Positions 1 through 9,668 of a stretch of DNA of 64,000 nucleotides are shown here, piece after piece. This DNA comes from Panaeolus papilionaceus. Lineage: Eukaryota; Basidiomycota; Agaricomycetes; Agaricales. Each line of letters opens with the position of its first letter. Within the stretch, counting starts at the first letter, position 1. Location of the stretch: assembly GCA_015501605.1 (NCBI GenBank), contig JADNRZ010000010.1, forward strand, positions 1,860,001-1,924,000. Reading direction: 5' to 3'. Both the position numbers and the translations under genes were made by a program. Under the pieces are notes generated by a model that made no database searches, was not told the DNA's origin, and worked only from the letters and a program-made list of their open reading frames with translations.

Positions 1-133
1 GTGGCTGTGACACAAAATGTCGAAAGTGCTCTTACGTAGCGTCATCACAATTGTTGGCCGTATGTCACCGTTTTAGACTATCGGTGAGTAGTGTGGTGCT
101 GAAACAATGTAGGTAAAGCCATGTCGTAAAAGG

Positions 134-141
134 TATATAAA
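134..141 (+). promoter_or_regulatory. TATA box of hemerythrin-like gene 1
   Basis: The sequence TATATAAA lies about 73 nt before the start codon at 214, with a pyrimidine-rich leader between them. Spacing and context fit a core promoter. The other two paralogs carry TATA boxes at similar distances. Confidence 0.65.
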
Positions 142-213
142 CCCCAATATTTTGTCCTGTTCAAACTGCATACCCACCACATCCACCCCTCCACAATCAA
201 CATCCTCTTTTCC

Positions 214-1185
214 ATGGCCTCCGACTCAACATCTGGACCTTACACTCTTATTCCTCTACCAGAGGGCACTATCACTCAGACCCTTGACGAGGACCTCAAG
301 GGCCTGATGGCCATCGACATGAGCATGATTCACAATGTGTTCATTCGCAGTATGAATTCGATCTACGTCAACGCACCTAAAGTCGCACCGAAGGACGTTC
401 CAGCTTTTGCTGGCTACTGCATCACCGCTCTCGACACGATCGAGAGCCACCACCACGGCGAGGAGACATACGTTTTCCCTGTCCTAGAGAAGAAGATTGA
501 AGAGATCAAGCACAACGTGGACCAACACAAGGCGTTCCATGATGGTATGGACACGTTCAGGCAGTACATGCTTGATTTGAAATCGAAGAAGGAGTCGTAC
601 GATGGTGTCAAAGTCCAGGAGCTCTGCAAAGCCTTCGCAGATCCCCTGGTACAGCACCTTCATGACGAGGTATTGGTTTCTCTGTCGTATAAATGACATT
701 GACTGAAGATACTTGTATAGATCCCCACCATTTCTCCGGAAAAGCTAGCTCGTTTCGACGACGAGCCTGAAACCTTGAAAAAGATGTTCGACAGTAAGCA
801 TTGTGTTCCAACATTTCATTTCGGGGAATTGACTTTGATTTTTCAGAGCTCGAGGAACACATCAAGAGTCAACCGGGCAAGCTTACGGTGTTCCCCTTCG
901 TCATGACTCACCACGATTTTGAAAAGGCACCCAACTGGGTATGTAATACCAGCATTTCCGAAAGCCTCCCTATCTGATAGGAAGGTTCCGTTCTGTAGCC
1001 TCCCGTTCCTGCTCCTATCAAGTGGTTCGCAAGAAACGTTGCCCCTCATTGGAACTCAAGGTACGCAGCATACGCTGACGTGTTTGCACATAAGAGACTT
1101 ACCCTCCATTTACAGTTATTGGAAGTTCTCGCCCTACACACCAAAGGGTGCATCCCAGACTTACACCCCTGCAATCAAGGTTTAA
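214..1185 (+). CDS. Hemerythrin-like (HHE) domain protein, paralog 1
   Basis: Five exons (214-669, 721-793, 847-938, 999-1060, 1116-1185) join in frame to a 250-residue protein. The helical-bundle part shows the His/Glu pattern of non-haem di-iron hemerythrin-like proteins: MIHNVF on the first helix, HHHGEE on the second, QHKAFHDGM on the third and HLHDE on the fourth. These residues would hold a di-iron centre; oxygen or iron sensing, or iron handling, is the family expectation, not something shown here. After the bundle comes a roughly 100-residue tail with THHDFEKAPNW and a Trp/Tyr-rich end, conserved between the paralogs. There is no signal peptide, so it is probably cytosolic. It is the first of three tandem copies, the third of which shares exactly the same intron positions. 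Confidence 0.85.
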
Positions 1186-1980
1186 GCTTTAAAAACGTAT
1201 CCATGAGTATGACGACTTGCCGATCAGTGTGCCAGTAATTGTGTATACCCATACAGTATTTAATGTTTAATTCACTTGCCTGCTCATCCAATTCCGTCGA
1301 GTGCTCAATTAAGCATCGTTTTTTAAAAAAAATTGATTCTGTCTGCCTCCACCATGCTACACACCTGAAGATATCATCGTGCTGAAGGCCAGGACGAACG
1401 TCAACGATCCCATTTGGTTACACTACTTTCGGCTTATTCGATGTAAATCTACACGAGGAATTAACTTGCATGCCAAAATTATGTTGCCGTCAACACGCTA
1501 TGTTGTCGGGTTGCTTATGTTTCATTCAATCATTGATAGGGGTGGACCTTGATAGCATATGCCACACGATCGCTTCAGCATGACATCCGGTACTCACGGG
1601 CACCATAGGTTCGTTACACCAGCAACTACTGTATGCGACTCGTTAATTTAAGCCTTGAATTCGATATCAGCTTGCGGTTCGAGCGCTCAGCTTAAGAATT
1701 CTGTATGTATCTGACTCAGATATGTGCTTGCAATTTCCCCGCTTTCCCGATCTTTTTGACTGAAAACTTCGACGTCTGTGCTTTTCTGTACTTGGCGGCA
1801 TTTTAAGTTTGTTGATCGCGCCCGGGAAGCACTTTACGAGCTGATGGTGGCCTTTCAGTTGACAATGGCCCGGAAAAAACCATAGTATCTTCACTGAGCT
1901 CGATCATGGCAACTGGAGGTGTTGTTCATTTTCGGAAATGGGGACACCACCACGGACGGCCACAGACCTGATGCTGAAAC
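1186..1980. other. Intergenic region between hemerythrin copies 1 and 2
   Basis: About 800 nt hold the 3' end of copy 1 and the promoter of copy 2. No reading frame here resembles a known protein. Confidence 0.5.
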
Positions 1981-1994
1981 GATATCGAGTCGGC

Positions 1995-2013
1995 TATATA
2001 TGCAGGTATAAAA
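1995..2013 (+). promoter_or_regulatory. TATA-like motifs before the decayed hemerythrin copy
   Basis: TATATAT and TATAAAA lie about 105-120 nt before the relic start codon at 2117. The promoter therefore looks preserved although the coding part is damaged, so a transcript may still be made. Confidence 0.5.
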
Positions 2014-2116
2014 TCCGCTTAACTCATATCACTGTCGCTCTCATTCCGAATCTCCTCGAGCTTCGAAAAACTCGCCGCAACCCAACAAAACGTAGACAAA
2101 AAATAATCTACCGTCA

Positions 2117-3073
2117 ATGACTCCGACTCAACATCTGGGCCCTACTCTCTCATCCCACTTCCCGAGGGGCCGACTACCCAGTCAGTAGCAGCAGAGCTGA
2201 AAGGCATAATGGCGATCGATATCGCTATAATCCACAACGTATTTATTCGTGCCATGAATTCAATACATATTAACGCTCCTAAAGTCGTCCCCGACGACCT
2301 CGCAGCATTAGCTGGGTACTGCATCCCCGCGCTCGACACAATTGACAATCATCATCATGGAGAAAGGACGTATGTGATCCCTGTTCTGGAGAAGAGGATC
2401 GAGGAGATTAGGCATAATGTGGAACAGCACAAGCTGTTCCATGATGGTATGACTGAGTTCAGGCAGTACATGCTTGATGTGCAGACCTACGACGGAGCGA
2501 AGACGCATCTGTGTAAGGCGTTTGCGGACCCCGTAGTTCGACATCTTCACGACGAGGCATGGGGACCCCTAGATTCGAAGGTGATAACCTAGAAACCCAT
2601 TCATAGATTCCCACAATTTCTCCCGAGAAATTCAGCCGTTTCGGTGACGAGCTCGAAACCCTGCGAAACATGAACTGCGGTAAAAGCTATTCGTGGCCCC
2701 TTCTTTACCCATTTTTAATGCGTAGTTCACAGAGCTCGAGGAGCACATGATAGCCGACCAGGCAAGCTCACCGCGTTCCCAATCGTCACGACGCACCATG
2801 ACTTCGAGAAAGTGCCCAACTGGGTAAGTAACTTTGAAGATTTACATCTGACCATACCCCTCCCTTTAATATTGAAACTAGATAGCCTCCTGTCCCGCCC
2901 CCTATCAAATGGTTCGCAAGAAACATCGCGCCTTATTGGAACTCGAGGTCAGGACTGCGATTCAATGCGTACCTTCGGGACATTCTAACCGCCTTTGCAC
3001 ATAGCTACTGGAAGTTCTCTCCCTGCACGACCGCAGGTGCTTCGCAGTCTTACACCCCTGTGTTATCAGGAGA
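2117..3073 (+). pseudogene. Hemerythrin-like paralog 2, decayed
   Basis: All five exons of the neighbouring paralogs can be aligned, but the frame is broken in several places. The ATG at 2117 is one base out of register with the conserved N-terminal frame, which continues without any ATG until an internal Met at 2209. The first intron donor is GC followed by ATGG instead of GT (2557). Exon 3 (2733-2823) is 91 nt instead of 92, a one-base loss that shifts the frame. The conserved stop is also gone, and the terminal frame would run on to about 3239. The other exons keep their exact lengths (73 and 62 nt). A truncated product of 127 residues starting at 2209 and reading through the intron (stop at 2592) is conceivable: it keeps the His residues of the bundle but lacks the tail. 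Confidence 0.8.
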
Positions 3074-3239
3074 TAGCAATTGCAATTCAATTCCCAGAAA
3101 CGGTGGTAGACAACGACCTGCCATGACTTTTGATAATGATGCTGCGGCCTGCCAATCCTTCCCATACATGAGTTATGTTGATACCAGTTACGAATTACAG
3201 TATCGTCTAATCCAAGGTCTGACCTGCTCATTCAATTGA

Positions 3240-3555
3240 CTCGGATTCGTGTCGACAGGTGTCGAACTACTTTGGAAGCTATTGGCGTCTTCTTATCGTC
3301 TTCACGACTACGAGTGGTTGATTTTCTGCCCCGGCTTGCCCGCTACGACGTTGCGCATTGAGCGCGCTCGTGGGTCTTAATAAGAAACGGTCACCTCGGT
3401 CTGATCATTGACATGTGTTGTTCTTGCTTATGCGGCACCTTGCTTGTTGATATTAGCAACAGATGTGAATATTTCTTGTCGAGAAAGTCATGATAAGCAT
3501 CTGAAAGTTCGAATTCAAGCGACGGTGCCGTCATCTCACCTCGGATGCCTATACT
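3240..3555. other. Intergenic region between hemerythrin copies 2 and 3
   Basis: Contains the upstream region of copy 3; no gene recognised. Confidence 0.5.
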
Positions 3556-3562
3556 TATAAAA
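3556..3562 (+). promoter_or_regulatory. TATA box of hemerythrin-like gene 3
   Basis: TATAAAA lies 50 nt before the start codon at 3612. Confidence 0.65.
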
Positions 3563-3611
3563 CTCGCTTGAGCCATTCAACCTTTGCGTCGCATAGTCTG
3601 CTCTGAGCACC

Positions 3612-4597
3612 ATGATCATCGACCCAGCACTCTCAGGCGAGAGTGCGCCCTACCCTCTTATCGCCCTCCCGGAAGGTACTATCATCACCTCTGCCAAGAA
3701 AGACGTCAAAGGGATGCTACATATTGACATGGCCATGATCCACAACGTGTTTATTCGGGGCGTCAATTCGGTATACAACAACGCGCCAAACGTAGCTCCC
3801 CAGGATATCCCAGCATTCGCTGGCTACTGCCTGGTCGTTATCGATGCTGTTCGTGACCATCATGAATATGAAGAGACGTTTATCTTTCCGGTGCTAGATA
3901 AGAGAATACCAGAGGTTGCGGGGAATTTAGAGCAGCATAAGTCGTTCCATGAGGGGATGGATATTTTCAAGCAGTATATGACTGCGGTGAAGGATGGGAA
4001 AGAGGAGTACGACGGAGAGAAGACGAGGCAGCTGTGTAAAGGCTTCGCTGATTCAATGGTTCGGCACCTACATGACGAGGTTCGTAAGTCGGTTAGTCCT
4101 TTACTTGATTTCAGCGTTAGACCGAGTCTTTCCCAACTAGATCCCAACTCTCGCTCCAGAAAAACTAGCTGCATTTGACGATGAGCCACAGTTGCTTCAA
4201 GACATGTTGAAAAGTAAAGAATCTCTAGCCCAAAATCCTAGAAACTGTTCTCATAATTTCACAAGGTATCGAGGAACATGTCAAGAACAAGCCAGGAAAG
4301 CTGACCGTCCTCCCCTTCGTAACGACCCACCACGATTTCAGCAAGGCTCCAAACTGGGTAAGTAAGCAGCAGAGGTCGGTTGCATGTTGCTGACCGTTGA
4401 ATTTGCGCAGCCGCCTATCCCCGGTCCTATCAAATGGTTCGCAAGATATCTGGCGCCGTATTTCAATTCGAGGCAAGTCTGAGAAATGCTTGTGGGAACG
4501 AAGGGTTGTTAATTTTTTTCTTCTCGCCAGCTATTGGAAGTTCTCCCCTTTCAAGCGCGATGGCTCACCGCAGACATACAACCCGACCGGGAACTAG
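3612..4597 (+). CDS. Hemerythrin-like (HHE) domain protein, paralog 3
   Basis: Five exons (3612-4079, 4141-4213, 4266-4357, 4411-4472, 4531-4597) give 253 residues in one frame. The metal-site pattern is complete: MIHNVF, DHHEYEE, QHKSFHEGM and HLHDE. The middle exons have exactly the lengths seen in paralog 1 (73, 92 and 62 nt), so these are recent tandem duplicates. Intron 1 must use the weak donor GTTCGT at 4080, because the stronger-looking GTAAGT four bases later would shift the frame into a stop. Intron 4 begins with GCAAGT at 4473, a standard GC-AG donor. The role is probably the same as for paralog 1; the split of function between the two is unknown. Confidence 0.85.
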
Positions 4598-4960
4598 AGC
4601 ATTTCGCGCCATGATGAGCTTTCGCTGATTAAAACGGAAAAGTTCAGAAGCTATGGCTGGCTCTAACAAATAAATCGTCAGTTTTGTTACCCCAGATGGC
4701 GACTGATGGATATACCGAGATACCCCCCTTCCTTGTTGTAAGATAGTGTTCGCGATCCTGTATTCTGCTTTCGTGTCTGTAACACTATTGGATAAAGCAG
4801 TTGGAAGCAAAACGTTTGTTATCGCTCTATCTTGTTGATAGCAGTACCCGAACCGGTATCACGAACGAGCCGAAAAACTCGTAAACAGAAAAATATTAAA
4901 TGTATTAGTGGTCATGTTAATACAAAGAGCAAGCGCGTTGGTATGATAACGGAAAACAAT
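4598..4960. other. 3' intergenic region between convergent genes
   Basis: AT-rich spacer shared by the 3' ends of hemerythrin copy 3 (plus strand) and SEC11 (minus strand). No gene seen. Confidence 0.5.
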
Positions 4961-5795
4961 TTATTCCCGTTGGATGAGGGCTAATAGACCCAACCCTCCT
5001 AGCAGGGCGTACTTGAGTTGTGGGAAGTCATTCTGAAAGTCAAATATTAGCTCAAGCAACTAGTTGAACGAAAAACAAATGCCCACCATCGCAATGGTCA
5101 CATATCCAACGTAAGGCAAGAAGCTAAACAGAATAATAAATTAGACAAGACATTCAGGATGGATATAGGCACGTTTACAGACCCTCGAACTTTTCCAACA
5201 ATATGTTTGCGCTCCAACCATTCCAGTCCTTGGTATAGTTCAATATCATCAACATGATTGTTGTCTCCTTTCGTCAGCATCAGTTGCTTAGGTGGGGATT
5301 GTGGTGCAGGTTCAGTTAATTCAGCGGCGGCCTTGTTCTTCTTGGATTTTGTCTTCTTAGGTTGAACGTCGTGAGTTTCCATCACTCGGTGGACAATAGG
5401 TATATCAGCGCCGGGAATTTTGTATACGGTGATATCGCCAGTTTGGTATCTTTGGTCCGCTGGGTTGGTCAAGAATAATAGATCGCCACGGTAGAAAGCA
5501 GGTTCCATAGACCCACTGAGATAATCCAGCATTAATGTAAACGACAGTTGCAGTAACCAGAAAAGCGCGCACCTTAGTACGACAACAATTGGTGATTCAG
5601 AGTTGGTGATAACTCCGAGACCTTTCCAGATCATCAAGCCAGAGGCAATGACTGAAGCAAAGTTCAGAACTTGGAGAAGAAGCTATCATCCAAGCATGTA
5701 TTAAATTAATATGAATTTCCAAGCGAATTTATGATTGATTAACGAACGTGACGAACACCAAGCCTCTTGAAGGCTTTCAATTCTTCTGTAAACAT
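4961..5795 (-). CDS. SEC11: Signal peptidase complex catalytic subunit SEC11
   Basis: Five exons (5795-5748, 5682-5573, 5515-5183, 5123-5087, 5032-4961) join to 199 residues. This is the membrane-bound serine protease that cuts signal peptides in the ER. An N-terminal membrane segment (about residues 17-50) is followed by SGSMEPAF with catalytic Ser55, then IVHRV with His95 and KGDNNHVDD with the conserved acidic residues at 137-143. A Lys/Ala/Pro-rich loop (about 103-130) makes it longer than the yeast protein (167 aa). It ends with VGYVTIAM and LKYALLGG, typical of fungal Sec11. Intron 2 (5516-5572) is 57 nt with no stop, so retention would insert 19 hydrophobic residues just before the active-site serine; family alignment says it is spliced. 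The first ATG gives the standard N terminus ([13 protein letters not shown]). Confidence 0.93.
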
Positions 5796-6441
5796 TGTGG
5801 TATAGACGATGCCTGGCTCTGGTTTCTGGCGTCGACTGGTGGAAGGTTATGGGGTGATGATGTGGTAGACACGAAAGCTTGGGGTCAACGACATTGACAC
5901 TACAAAATGCCATGACACGTTACCAGAATTGTCACGTGCGTTTTATAGATCCCGTTCCACTCTCTCGGCATTCTGTTCAACGATGGAGAAACTTGAGCGA
6001 TCAACAATTTCAAAGTATATCTCAGTAGATGCAAATGTTTTTCAATAGAGCGCTGGTCACAGGGAGGATGAAATAGAGTCGAATCTCAATATTCAATGAC
6101 TATCGAGGGTGATATAATGAAATGACTTGATGAAATTCTCAATGAACGTCGTGCCTTACATTGGCCGTCGTTTTCTTCATCAACCAGAGTTTTTCTCTGG
6201 GAATCCATGGATATTTGCATGAGGCCTATCAGAATTGCATTGGGCATAAATGCATAAGGTGGGTGAAGATGCAATGCAAAAAAGAATAAAAAAGCGAAAG
6301 AAAATGATGAGATTACAACGCCCCACAGACAACAGCCCCCTAAGTAACGTCCTCCCCTGCCGCCGTCTCTGATCTCGACTGGCTCCTGCTCTGATCTCGG
6401 CTAGGTAGCCATAATCGTAATGTCTATCGTAGTACTTTTTT
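5796..6441. other. SEC11 upstream region and eS30 3' flank
   Basis: Holds the SEC11 promoter and the 3' untranslated region of the eS30 gene, both transcribed leftward. No further coding signal. Confidence 0.5.
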
Positions 6442-7009
6442 TTACTTCTCGGGGTTGGGGTTCCTGAAGAGGAGACAGGTTAGTGATGTGATAACGGGAG
6501 GGGTAAGATAGGATGGAAAGAAGAAAATCAGATAGGAGCGAAAGACATTAGATGCTAGTTATCCACACGATCGTTTCGGAGTGAACTATGCAAGAGTATG
6601 GTTTCATCATAAAGAGTTGCTGGCCCGACCAAAGTCGTTGTTTGAGAGTCATTCCGACGCCGCAAAAGTGCAAAATTGGATTGTGGGATTGGAAAAAACA
6701 TAGACACTCACATCTTCCTCTTACCGCCTGGCAGAGTGGTGACGTTAACGAAGCTAAATTCGAGAAAAACACCGTCAAAATATTATTCCAAGCACCAAAT
6801 TTCAAGGGGACGCACCGGCGGTTATACAAAATGCGCTTCTTAGCACGGCCTTTGGGAGTCTTCTTCTTCTCCTGCTTTTCAACCTTGGGGGTTTGAGATT
6901 TGACTTTGCCAGCACGGGCGAGGGAACCGTGAACTAATCGATTTCATCGAAAATCTGCGTCAATGACATTGTAGTCACCCGGAGCAACACCTTGCTCACC
7001 TTTGCCCAT
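6442..7009 (-). CDS. RPS30: Small ribosomal subunit protein eS30
   Basis: Four exons (7009-7000, 6933-6816, 6753-6712, 6463-6442) give 63 residues, the normal eS30 length. The protein begins [14 protein letters not shown], continues [20 protein letters not shown], and ends [20 protein letters not shown], which is diagnostic. It is very basic and sits near the decoding side of the 40S subunit. There is no ubiquitin-like fusion in front of it, unlike animal FAU. The first exon codes for only three full codons, and the last carries just the NPNPEK tail, so exon-length filters would miss both. Intron 3, of about 250 nt, is long for this window. Confidence 0.93.
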
Positions 7010-7532
7010 ATTGTCTTGAGGATGCGGTTGTCGATGAGGACAATGCTGACCAAATGACTCCAGACCTGTACAGTTTTGAAATTTAAGGTTTCGGCAAAAT
7101 CCGTCGGCATCTCAACTTCTACCGCTTCTGTTGAGTACTTATCCAGCTTGTCGCTCTCTTCTCGGAAAGCGTCGCAAAAACATATTTATCCATTCGAAAG
7201 TGTTCACAATTTGCGATATTGAAATATTCTTCAAGCTGTTTTCAGGTTCAAAGTCCAAAATGCATTTTGATTTACATATACTAACGAGACAAATGCTAGG
7301 TGTGATACTTGCTACAAAAAAAAAAAGACATGTTAGTAGTGCTATATAGGTTGTGCATAACCAATAAAGATGATGAGAGCGGAAAAAAAGAGATAGCAGA
7401 TGAGATAAACTATATATATGAGTTTTTAAATTGAGGGAGAGTACAAAAAGGGGGGAAGAAAAATAATATGAATAAGAATGGTTCAAAGCACCATAGATCA
7501 TTTGGCGTTTCCCATCGTTTCTAAGAGGTGAT
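7010..7532. other. eS30 promoter and kinase 1 3' flank
   Basis: Intergenic, AT-rich. Frames here have no recognisable similarity. Confidence 0.5.
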
Positions 7533-9640
7533 TTAATACCTCCAAGATCCAGGGCAAAACGCTCCACGGGGGTTGATCCAGTTAAGGTGGGTGCCGTTGG
7601 CACGATACATCAAAAGCTCCTCCGGATTTTTGGGGTCCTCGATAGGGGTTTTGACGCCCGCGAACAAGCCGAGGACGTGATGTTCGAATAAGTGATGGAA
7701 ATGAGTGGTTCCACTAAAAAATACACGATTAGACACGAAAAAGAGAAATTGAAGTTGAAACACTTACTCCTCCCGGTCAAAGTAAGGATGATTCAGGACT
7801 TCCTTGAAACCGAAGCGCTTGGCTTTATTAGCGAGAAGAAGCTAAAATAATGATCAGTTATCGTGATTGCGAATACGGGATGGATGAGATACTACATACC
7901 CCCAAAGCAAGAGACATGGCATTGTCGGTCACCTCAAACATGCGCAAGAAAGTTTCCATGCCCCCATAATCCTCCTTGTCGTTGAGTGCAAGCCAAGTGC
8001 CATGAGCTTGTTTGTTTTGAAGAGGGACCTGTCCAGCCATTCAGCACATAAGCAAATTAACAAGAAGCCAACGTCACATACCGATTTAGTGTAGAATGGT
8101 CTTTCAACCTCAAGTAAAACGAGACCAAATGCCCAATAATCAGTAGAGATTCCATAGTTCAAGCCGTAAATATCGTCGAATTGTTCCGGGGCAATGTATG
8201 GCCATGTCCCAGCTAATCCCTCATAGGCATATTCGTCGCCGCAAAGAGGTTTGTAGCCTCTGGTGATAACGCCGCAGCCAAAATCGCCTACTTTCACGAC
8301 ACCGTTCCAGTCGATGAAGAGATTCTCTGGCTTGAAGTCACGATGGACGATTCCAATAGAGTGAAGAGTAGCGAGCCCGATTAACTGAGACGTGGTGTTA
8401 GTCGACAGGCAAAGAGTAATGCTAAACGGAACTCACAGCTTGAGCGATCATCACTCCCCGCTGCTCGGCAGCAGACCCTTCTCGGTGACAAGCAAGCCAA
8501 ACGCGTAGATCCATCTTCATTTCACCCTGTGGAATGATTATTAGAAAAGACAGCACAATGAGGAGAAGAGAAGCATACCAGAATCAGATAGCTACGCGTC
8601 GCGTCAGCCAGAACGGCCTCGAGATTCATAATGAACTCAAATCCGGGTTTATCCTTCTTTTCAGCCTCCGAAATCCTCCTATAAGCTTGAACTTCCGCCT
8701 TCAACATCTCCCTCGCCTCTTGGTATTCCCGGGTAGATCGATCGACGGCTTTTGCAACCCAGACTGAACCAGGGAGAAGCCCGAGGCCCATAGAAGTCTG
8801 CCTCGACATCGCGCGGACTTTGATGATCTGAACACCTTGTCGGAGAGAGGAGACCTCCTCCAAATGAATGAACCTCTGTCGGTGGAAGTTCATGTGAATA
8901 GTTGTGTACAAGCTGTAAGGTGCGCGAACTGGGGTGCGCTCAACGGCTTCTGCCACCGTCGGCGGAACGATGTTCGCGAAAAGCTCGATTGGGGGGATGA
9001 CACGAGGGCCTTCCTCTTGTTCAGAAGATGAGCTGGAGATAGAAAGACGACGAACAAAGTTGGTGACGGGCTCCAAGGAAGGAAGCTTAGGGAAAGATGA
9101 GTAGAATGGGTCGACCTCCCAGTTCTTGGTCTTCTTGCCGTCGAAATCAGCTTCGTCGAAACAGCCTCGGAATGGATCAACTTCATCACTCAACCTCCTC
9201 CTCCCAGCGATCTTCCCTTTTCTTTGTTCCTCTACTGTTGACTTTGCCTTGGGCTCGTCTTCCTCATCGCCGACGTTTGTGGTGGCCACTGAAGAGGTGC
9301 TGCTGTTGGCATCAACAATGGGGAAGCGGGAGTTGCATTCGGAAGAGGAATTTGTGATCGTAATACCACCAGTGGAGGCTGGTTCAAATATGTCTTCATT
9401 GTCATGTACTTCTTCATCTTCATCGTCATCTTCCTCTCCTACTTCGGTGTCGCTCGCGTTGTCCTCCCCGATATAGCGAGGAGCAGGGATTTGTGGTGCT
9501 TGTGCATGAAGGCGGAGAAGTGCCTGAGCGGCGATACCGTCAATGCATGGGCTTTTGAAAATGTATGTAGTGCTTGATGCTTCAACGTGTGCCTTTTGTG
9601 GCGAAAGAAGGAAGGCAGGTGCGCGAATAGTAGGAGGCAT
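7533..9640 (-). CDS. Protein kinase-like protein 1 (agaricomycete type)
   Basis: A large first exon (9640 to about 8580) is followed by at least five short exons. The N-terminal ~180 residues are acidic and Ser-rich, hence disordered. Then come VWVAKAVDR (ATP-anchoring Lys), AYRRISEAE, HRDFKPEN (catalytic loop), VGDFGCG (DFG) and GTWPYIAPEQ (activation-segment end), so the key catalytic residues are present. The C terminus has FKEVLNHPYF and ends NWINPRGAF plus a short tail, a feature shared with kinase 2 at 16721-18659. No close relative could be named; it is a Ser/Thr kinase by motif. The start is the first ATG, directly after three TTATACCC repeats. Substrate and pathway are unknown. Confidence 0.8.
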
Positions 9641-9668
9641 AAGGGTATAAGGGTATAAGGGTATAAAG
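9641..9668 (-). repeat. Tandem 8-bp repeat abutting the kinase 1 start codon
   Basis: On the plus strand AAGGGTAT is repeated three times followed by AAAG. On the coding strand this reads as repeated TTATACCC ending immediately before the ATG. It resembles a run of weak TATA elements or a leader microsatellite. Confidence 0.6.
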
